From JAZLGI01 sp045616225 (GTDB lineage Bacteria > Spirochaetota > Spirochaetia > Sphaerochaetales > Sphaerochaetaceae), in contig JAZLGI010000077.1 of the NCBI GenBank assembly GCA_045616225.1, positions 1 to 6,741 on the forward strand: 6,741 bases of DNA, given 5' to 3'. How positions within the stretch are numbered: the first letter of the stretch is position 1; every line of letters begins with the position of its first letter. A program made the translations under genes and the position numbers. The notes beneath the pieces were generated by a model. That model saw only the letters and a program-made list of their open reading frames with translations. It did no database searches and was not told the origin of the DNA. This document shows, in pieces, positions 1 to 6,741 of the stretch.

Positions 1-180
1 ATCGTTGACCACCTGTAGGCAGCGTGTATTTCAACCTGCATCTTTAATTTACTTGATTATCCTCAAGGAATCAAGATTCCGGGTTTTAGGTCTCCGGCAG
101 ACGAAATGATATAGGTTTTACGTCTCTAGTCCGACATCACAATAGTAATAACAAAGGACACCCCGGTCAATTGATGATTT
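1..180. other. Gene-free structured segment, unassigned
   Basis: I find no credible coding frame on either strand here, and the window edge cuts whatever it belongs to. It is rich in short dyads. CTTGATT (52-58) pairs with AATCAAG (69-75); GTCT (90-93) with AGAC (99-102); AGACG (99-103) with CGTCT (121-125); GTTGA (4-8) with TCAAC (31-35). A 13-nt near-repeat, GGTTTTAGGTCTC (82-94) and GGTTTTACGTCTC (114-126), recurs at 32 bp. It could be the end of a mobile element or of a structured RNA, but I cannot assign a family. Confidence 0.3.
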
Positions 181-181
181 T

Positions 182-395
182 GTTTGCTAGGTGTTTGCTG
201 GGCGTTTGCTGAGTTAATATTTTTTAGTGTTTTTCCTGATTAAATCTTTTCTAATCACACTAAATCTGTAGATTTTTGTTTGCTGGGTGTTTGCTAGGTA
301 TTTGCTGGTTTTGTATTTTGTAGTGTAAAAATGCTATTAATTCGTGTTTAATGCACTATATCTACTGGTTCGCTGTTTACATCTGTTTGCTGCAC
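182..395. repeat. Diverged 96-bp tandem repeat with 11-bp subunits
   Basis: Unit A begins at 182 and unit B at 278. Each opens with three tandem 11-bp words: GTTTGCTAGGT, GTTTGCTGGGC, GTTTGCTGAGT at 182-214, and GTTTGCTGGGT, GTTTGCTAGGT, ATTTGCTGGTT at 278-310. After each triplet comes a dyad, TAGTG (225-229 and 321-325) with CACTA (258-262 and 354-358), again exactly 96 bp apart. In unit A the stem extends to TTTAGTGT/ACACTAAA with an inner GATTA/TAATC. The sequence between the dyad arms has diverged while the arms are kept. Degenerate words GTTCGCTGTTT (368-378) and GTTTGCTGCAC (385-395) suggest a decayed third unit. Iteron-like binding sites or a repeated structured element are both possible. 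No initiator or recombinase gene is visible beside it. Confidence 0.6.
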
Positions 396-441
396 TCCTT
401 GTTTTATACCGATACATATGCAAAAAAGTCACAGACTATAC

Positions 442-470
442 TTGACGGTATATATTGTTTGGTATATATT
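442..470 (+). promoter_or_regulatory. brnTA promoter with paired direct repeats
   Basis: TTGACG (442-447) is separated by 17 nt from TATATT (465-470), a near-consensus sigma-70-type promoter. A perfect 10-bp direct repeat, GGTATATATT, lies at 447-456 and 461-470, 14 bp apart; the second copy includes the -10. BrnA-type antitoxins are known to repress their own promoter, so these repeats are the obvious operator candidates (inference). The expected transcription start, near 477, is only about 7 nt before the brnT ATG. Confidence 0.7.
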
Positions 471-483
471 TTGGCTATAACAT

Positions 484-795
484 ATGACTATTATTTCAGA
501 AGACGGAAAATTTGAATGGGACTCAGATAAAGATACTATCAATCGCAGTAAACACGGATTTTCATTTTCTGAAATATTGGAAGTGTATGATGATCCATAT
601 ATGTTAACAATGTATGACAAAGAACATTCTACACTTGAAGAAGACCGTTATTTCTGTGTTGGAAGTATCAGGGGAATAGTTCTGATTGCTACAAGTCACA
701 CAGAAAGAAACGGAAGAATTAGACTTATTTCTGCTAGAAAAGCAGAAAAGAAATTGGAGAATTTGTACAATGAATGGATCAAAAAAAGTTTCTGA
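484..795 (+). CDS. brnT: BrnT-family ribonuclease toxin
   Basis: This encodes a 103-residue protein of the BrnT (DUF497) family, the toxin of type II BrnT/BrnA modules. Family members have a RelE/ParE-like fold and cleave RNA, stopping growth until BrnA binds them. Visible family features are the opening FEWDSDKD block with NRSKHGFSF, the DDPY segment, the central SHTERNGRIRLISARKA block that carries the conserved basic residues, and a short helical C-terminus. Length is normal for the family. The ATG at 484 has no Shine-Dalgarno sequence and lies 13 nt after the -10, so translation probably depends on a near-leaderless transcript. The 3' end overlaps brnA by 26 bp, the usual toxin-first order. 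The catalytic block looks intact, so I infer an active toxin. Confidence 0.92.
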   Translation: MTIISEDGKFEWDSDKDTINRSKHGFSFSEILEVYDDPYMLTMYDKEHSTLEEDRYFCVGSIRGIVLIATSHTERNGRIRLISARKAEKKLENLYNEWIKKSF

Positions 796-1030
796 TTCTA
801 GATTAAAAGAAATTGCAGCTTTAGATGTAAACTTTGATGATGATATTCCAGAGTTTACAGATGCACAACTTGCTATGTTTAAACCGGTTAATCCTCAGTA
901 TTACAACATTACTCCAAAAAAACAGGCAATCTGCATAAAAATTGATGTTGATGTACTTGAAGCTTTGAAGAAACAGGGCAAGGGTTATCAAACAAAAATA
1001 AATAACATACTGAGAGAGGCTGTTTTATAA
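770..1030 (+). CDS. brnA: BrnA-family ribbon-helix-helix antitoxin
   Basis: This is the 86-residue antitoxin partner of the toxin encoded just upstream. The frame is open further upstream, but I choose the ATG at 770 because GGAG lies about 11 nt before it and the product then has normal BrnA length. The N-terminal half carries the family's acidic linker, FDDDIPEFTDAQLAMFKP (about residues 22-39), expected to wrap the toxin. The C-terminal half (about residues 53-86) is the ribbon-helix-helix: a beta strand, ICIKIDVDVLEALKK, then GKGYQTKINNILREAV. By family precedent it neutralises BrnT and represses the promoter at 442-470. The 26-bp overlap with brnT implies translational coupling. The ORF that follows starts 28 nt later and may share the transcript. 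Confidence 0.9.
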   Translation: MNGSKKVSDSRLKEIAALDVNFDDDIPEFTDAQLAMFKPVNPQYYNITPKKQAICIKIDVDVLEALKKQGKGYQTKINNILREAVL

Positions 1031-1057
1031 GAGAACCTGAAGAAGAGGCGGAATATT

Positions 1058-1213
1058 ATGAAAACTATAACAATAGATGAAGTAAAAAAACTGTCACCGT
1101 TGGATTCAAAAGAAATTGAAAGAATCAAAAACTTTGTTAATACTGATTACAAAGATTGTCCTAAGCAGACTCTTGAAGAACTTAAAAAGTTTCGTCCGGC
1201 GGGAAATGTATAA
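1058..1213 (+). CDS. Small antitoxin-like protein lacking a DNA-binding domain
   Basis: This encodes 51 residues, starting MKTITIDEVKKLSPLDSKE and ending in FRPAGNV. AGAGGCGG precedes the ATG at 7 nt, a good ribosome site. The segment DYKDCPKQTLEELKKFRP follows the same pattern as the linker of the neighbouring BrnA (D..D.P..T...L..F.P), which in that family contacts the toxin. No ribbon-helix-helix follows; the frame simply stops. It may be an orphan or truncated antitoxin of a related module, or a short accessory neutraliser. The similarity to BrnA is my visual alignment only. It lies 27 nt after brnA and probably belongs to the same operon. Confidence 0.6.
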   Translation: MKTITIDEVKKLSPLDSKEIERIKNFVNTDYKDCPKQTLEELKKFRPAGNV

Positions 1214-4200
1214 AAGTTGGTGTTAACAAAGGTGTTAACAAAAAGTACTTTTTTTATAAAACAGGTTTCCACAAAACCTTTATTTGAATAGGTTATTTCG
1301 CAGTTTTCGTAGCTCAGCTGGATAGAGCATCAGATTGCGGATCTGAGGGGAAGAAGTTCGAATCTTCCCCGTCTCATAGATAACTCCTTACAAAATAAGG
1401 AGTTATTTTTTTACAAACCCCCAAAACAACACTCTGTAAGTCCATTTACTACAAGAAGATACAAATATAGGTTATAACTCATTACAACACAATAAATTAA
1501 ATATCAGTCAGAACACCTCAACTTACTCCCTGCTTAGAACGGAAAAATCGAAAGGCAATCTCGCTAACAGCTGAAAGTTCAAAATCGGAACAACTGAACA
1601 ATCTCCAGTACCATAGAATGCAGGAGGTTGTATATGAAAGATTACAACACAATAATCGGAATCATAGAATTCCGAGAAAGAGGGTTTTCTTTCAGAACCA
1701 TGATCAACCGTTTTAAGGTTGGTGTTGGAACGATAGAAAGGACACTCAAAGGTGTTAATAAAAACACCAATTGTTATCTTCTACTGTTTTTCCAAAAGCC
1801 AATCACTGAAATCTATTATTTTTATTCCTTCGTAATCATAAGACCCATAAACAGTATTCGTTATTATCATCTTAGGATATGCATCTTTGATTTTTAATAA
1901 TGGTTTGTATTCTCGTTCAAAAGTTTTTTCATCTGAAATATCTGCACACACTTGAATATAAATCTTTTCATGTTGTTTAAGTGCCACAAAATCTACTTCT
2001 TTTCCTTCTTCCTGACTGGTGTAAATTTCGTATCCTCTTCTTAGTAATTCAATTGCAACTACGTTTTCTAAAGTTCTGCCAACATTCAGATTTTTTGTTC
2101 CTAAAAGTGCATATCTTAAAGAGTGATCTGCTAAATAATATTTTTCCTGACCTTTCAAATATTTCTTTCCGGTGACGTCGTACCTACGGACTTTATAAAA
2201 AGCAAATGCATTTGTGAGAAACTTCAGGTAATCAGAAACTGTCACATGATTTGTCTTGTCATAATTAGAAGAAATGTAATTAGCTATGTTTCTGGATGAT
2301 GTCTCGCAAGAAGCATTATCTATTAAATAATCAGTAATTCTTTCCAATAGTTCAGAACTCTTGATTTTGTATTTATCAATTATATCTCTTACAATCAATG
2401 TATTGAAAACAGATTTCAAATAGGTTCTTTTATCTTCGTCTTGATTATAAAGATAAGATCCTGCAAAACCACCTTCTTTTAAGTATCTCTTGAAAGCTTC
2501 CTTTTTATCGGAAAGTTCATAATAGGTACAGAATTCCGAAAATGAAAACGGATAAACTTCAATTGGAAATACTCTGCCTGTAAATAAAGTTGCCAAGTCG
2601 CTGCTCAGTAGAAAGGCATTTGAACCGGTAATGTAGATATCCCACTTATTTTGAGAATGAAGGCTGTTAATTAAAGTCTCAAATCCGGAACAACTTTGTA
2701 TTTCATCAATACAAAGTATATTACTTACATTTTCAATGTATTGTTTTTCAACATAGTAATTCAATGCGTGATATTCTCTGTAAAGTTCAAAAGAAACATC
2801 GTTAAAATTTATATGCACTATATTAGTCTCAGGTTCCCGTTTTTTTACTTCTTCAATAAAAGCTTCCAGTAACATTGACTTTCCGCTTCTTCTTATCCCG
2901 GTAATCACTTTGATATCAGGCGTACCCTTAACTGCATACATCTTTTTTAAATAATAAGTTCTTTCAATTATTTTCATGACCTAATTATAGTATTAACAAT
3001 TTACAATTTCAATAATATTTGCGTTTTGTAAATTGAATCGACTTTACAAAACTTCACTTTTTCAATTTTTGTAAAACACTGCCATTACGACCATCAATTT
3101 AAATGAGGTATAATAAAAGGTCAAATTTGCATTTCTGAAATATTTGCAAATTGCCAGCAAAACAGGTCAGTAGGGTCAAGATAACGGGTCGGAGTGAGCC
3201 AAGTTTTCAGGTCGGCTAAGACAGATTAACAGGTCAGAGAACTTCCGAAATATAATGAAAACAGAAACTCTCTTGAGAGAGTACATTTCATTATTCGGAG
3301 GTTCAAAATGTTGGACTACAAACGCATCTTGATGCTGCACTATGTAAGTCATCTTATGTTGATTATACACTCCACTGTTCTTATCTTTTCAAAAAATTTG
3401 GTCAGGTTCCAGTTTTTTCTGCTAAACTCTTTGTGTGAGCAATTTCAATTTTATTTTTCAGATTAATACAGGTAGTTTTACAAACAGGCACTATACAGAA
3501 GAACAACTGTTGGACAGTATCAAACGCTTGTTTGGGTTTGTAAAAGCAAATAAAGTTATTCTCGGCTGGTTCCCGGATTCAGGGATGTATAAAAGTTCAA
3601 TTGAACTGATTCACAGCTTTAATGCAGAGGCTTATCTGTGGCTACCGGTTTTTGCAGATATCATGCCATCTTTGGGAATTGAAGGACATAGCGAAGTTTT
3701 ACAAACAGCCTCTTCAGATGAACACTTTGAATTTGTATCGCCGGAAGTCGGCACAGGTCATGTAATCACAGAATATGAAACTGTTGCAAATGATGCTCCT
3801 TTTGACGGAGTTTTCCTTGACAGAATCCGTTATGGTGTACCATCTGACAACCTGGCAAGAGCTGAGAATATAACAAGGGCTGCCTCAGAACTGACTGAGT
3901 ATTTTCATAGCAAAAAACTTAAAGTAGGACTGGATCTTTTTGCTCCTCATCTTGCTCCTTTTATGGGACAGGACTCACAGATGCTCGGAAGAATTGCAGA
4001 TTTCATCAAACCAATGATGTACTGGTCTACTACTGCACCGGCAGGAATACCCTACGAAGAAAAAGTTTTCAATGAAAAACTTCACAGGAAAATAGAATAC
4101 AATGAAAACATGCTTAAGGAGCTGTCTTCATACTGTAACGTTTATCCGGGAATTGAAGTCAACAATATTAAGGGAATCTGCAGTACAACACCTGACTATG

Positions 4201-6741
4201 TTTATGAAAAAATAGAGTACTTCAAAAGAAGCAATTGTAAAGGAGCCGTACTTTCATGGAACAGTCCGGATGCATCTGATGAGATGCTTAGGACTGTTTA
4301 TTCCTCATAAATAGGTTCAAAATCACTTGCCGGATGTCCGCAGACAGGACATTCGTAATCAGCAGGTAATTCCGGTCCTTCATAAATAAAATTGCAGATT
4401 CTGCACTTCCAGCCCACAATCTTTTTATTTTCCTGTTTTGCTTGAGGTTTAGGCTTAAGTTTGTTCTGATAATCTGCATAGGTGAGCGGAGCATTTTCAC
4501 TTGTTTTGAAAGCATCATCTATCTCTGCAATAAACATGGTATGAGTTCCCAAATCAAGTTTATCCAGTACATGACAACACAAAACCGAACAGGTTTGATT
4601 TTTCAGATAATGAATACCCCTTGAATCTACGGGACATGAAATTTCACTGAATTTATCAACATCTCTACCCGATTGCATTCCAAAGGTTCTTATTGTGGAA
4701 AACTTACAGGTATCATCCAAAACACTGAGAGTAAACAGCCCGCTTTCCTTTATTAGACTGCAAGTAAGGTTTGAATTCAAACAGCTGATTACTATGCGTG
4801 TAGGACTTGATGCAACCTGCATACATGTATTGGTAATACACCCGTTTTCCCTATTTCCGCTCTTGGTTGCGAGCATAAAAACACCATAGCTGATACTGTA
4901 TAATGCTTTGGGATCCATAACGACTCCTTTTAAAACAATTCTGATTTAAATATTCTCAATAATCTGCCGTATCGTCAAATCCAAGGATTCAAGATTCTGT
5001 TTCTTTATTGTTTAAGCTTAACTTATATTGACAGCTACGCTCATTGAGCGTATATTTCAGTCATGGTTACAAACATCAGAGAATTGAGACAAATAACAAA
5101 TCTTTCTCAAAAAGAATTCGGCAAAAAGTACAGAATCCCACTTAAAACAATTCAAAATTGGGAAAGTAATCCTGACAAAACAGCCAGTAGAACTTGTCCT
5201 CTGTATGTTGTTTATCTACTTGCAAAAACAATTGTCAATGAATATTCAGGATGTAACATTAAAGACAAGTTAGATAATCTAATGGTACACGGAACAATTA
5301 GCCTTGACCAAAGAAGAGAATCTGCTTTGAGATATGCAATAGACCAAATAAGAAAATCTTCACTTAAAGCTTATGTAGAAGATGTCATTCTTTACGGAAG
5401 CACCGCACGAAATGAAGCTACAAAAACAAGCGACATAGATTTACTACTTGTTCTCAATCCGGCAATAAAAAAAGAACCAAATTATTCAAATTGGATTGTA
5501 AAAATCAAGGGTGAAATTTCAACAGATGACATAAGAGATCCGGAAACTGACTTACACGTCACATACGGTGATTCTTGGAAACATGAGAACCAGGCATTTC
5601 AGAGAAATATACAATCTGAAGGAATAAGTGTATGGAACTAAGAACTTACTACGACTTTGCAAATGATGATTATAAATTTATCAAGGCAATATTAGAAGCT
5701 GGCATAACTGCAAACTCCCTTGGTGCTATAGCTCAAAATACTTGCGAACGATTTATCAAACATCTGATTAATCAATATATTCCTGTGACAAATAAGAATC
5801 AGGCAGAAGTTACAGAAGTTCTATCAACTCACAACTTGAATAGACTGGTTAATTACTGGAACAATAAATCTACAATACCAATAGATTCAGAAACATCAGC
5901 CATTTTGAAAGAAGTAAACGGTTTTTATTTCTCAACAAAATACCCTGGAGATGATTCTCAAACCTTAACCGAGAACGATTACAAAACCTGTATGTCTGCC
6001 GTTGAAAAATGTAAAAAAGTAGGATGTTCACAGCAGTAGTGAAGACGATGTTATCCTAACATTGACGGATGTTGGGAGCCGGTGACAGGGTTGCAACACC
6101 AAGGGATGGTCAGATTTATCTGAACCTCAGTAAAAAAATTATTCTTACCGGTCATCGAATACCTACGGTGAGGATGGTTTCCAGCACTGCGGTGCTGGTA
6201 CCTTACCTCGATAATAAAAGTGAATGAGCTCGTCGAGCAGAATTCCTAAGATAAAGTCTTCCACTTCTGATTACTCATTTCAGGAGGTCTAACTGTGAAT
6301 AGACCTTTAACATTTGAAGCCCATAGAATCTTTGGGCTGGATTTGTCCAAGAAAACACTGATGGCATGTTGCTTGGATGAAGAAACAGGCTTTGTCAAAC
6401 AGCACATCTTTGATGAAAAGATGACTGATGACGGCAGAGAAAGACTTGCAAGTCGTTTCCAAAAAGGAGACTACGTTGCAATGGAAGGTGGATGTTCAAC
6501 ATCTTACCTTGCAAGATACTTAATTGAAAACACAGAGGCAGAAGTCTTTGTCCTCAATCCATGTAAGTTACACATTATCTTTGAATCTGCATGCAAGACA
6601 GATAAACAGGATTGCATCAAGATTGCAAAGTACATAAGAGACACACATCCATCAAACTGGTGTCTGATTCCGGTTCCTACTTATGATGAAACCACAATGA
6701 GAAGTTTGATTAATTCTTACATTGCGGCAAAAGAAGAAAGA

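Overview
This is a low-GC window. The gene content suggests an anaerobic bacterium: a high-molecular-weight rubredoxin, a DUF4143-type AAA ATPase, two toxin-antitoxin modules and several insertion-sequence pieces. A gut or rumen Treponema or a Clostridia relative would fit, but nothing here fixes the genus. It looks like an accessory region in which a tRNA-like gene, mobile-element debris and small selfish modules are packed around two ordinary metabolic genes.

Layout. Bases 1-440 hold no gene; they contain structured DNA and a diverged 96-bp tandem repeat built from 11-bp GTTTGCTGGGT units. A consensus promoter then drives brnT (484-795) and the overlapping brnA (770-1030). These are followed by a 51-residue antitoxin-like ORF (1058-1213) that lacks a DNA-binding domain. 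A tRNA-Arg(GCG)-like gene with mismatched acceptor arms (1303-1376) ends in a strong intrinsic terminator. Next comes a truncated transposase start (1634 onward), which runs into the 3' end of a minus-strand AAA ATPase (1781-2977). That ATPase has its own promoter and a striking double dyad operator. A decayed IS21-type left end (about 3152-3346) carries terminal repeats, a ribosome-site-sequestering hairpin and a broken istA start. It abuts a TIM-barrel glycosidase-like gene (3435-4310), which converges on the rubredoxin fusion hrb (4298-4918, minus strand).

The right third holds an HTH-nucleotidyltransferase / HEPN pair (5063-5641 and 5632-6039). Its promoter has a perfect 17-bp palindrome filling the -35/-10 spacer. 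The window ends inside an IS110-family element. Its 5' noncoding region folds by eye into a 5' stem-loop followed by two internal-loop domains, the architecture of a bridge RNA (about 6048-6212). The transposase then starts at 6295 with all four DEDD residues visible.

How the parts relate. BrnT/BrnA and the HEPN/MNT pair are each overlapping two-gene operons with repeats over the promoter, consistent with self-regulated toxin-antitoxin units. The -10 elements of the ATPase and MNT genes lie only 6 nt from the ATG, which predicts leaderless mRNAs; brnT is nearly so. All functional statements come from reading the sequence and from family knowledge; no search or folding program was run.
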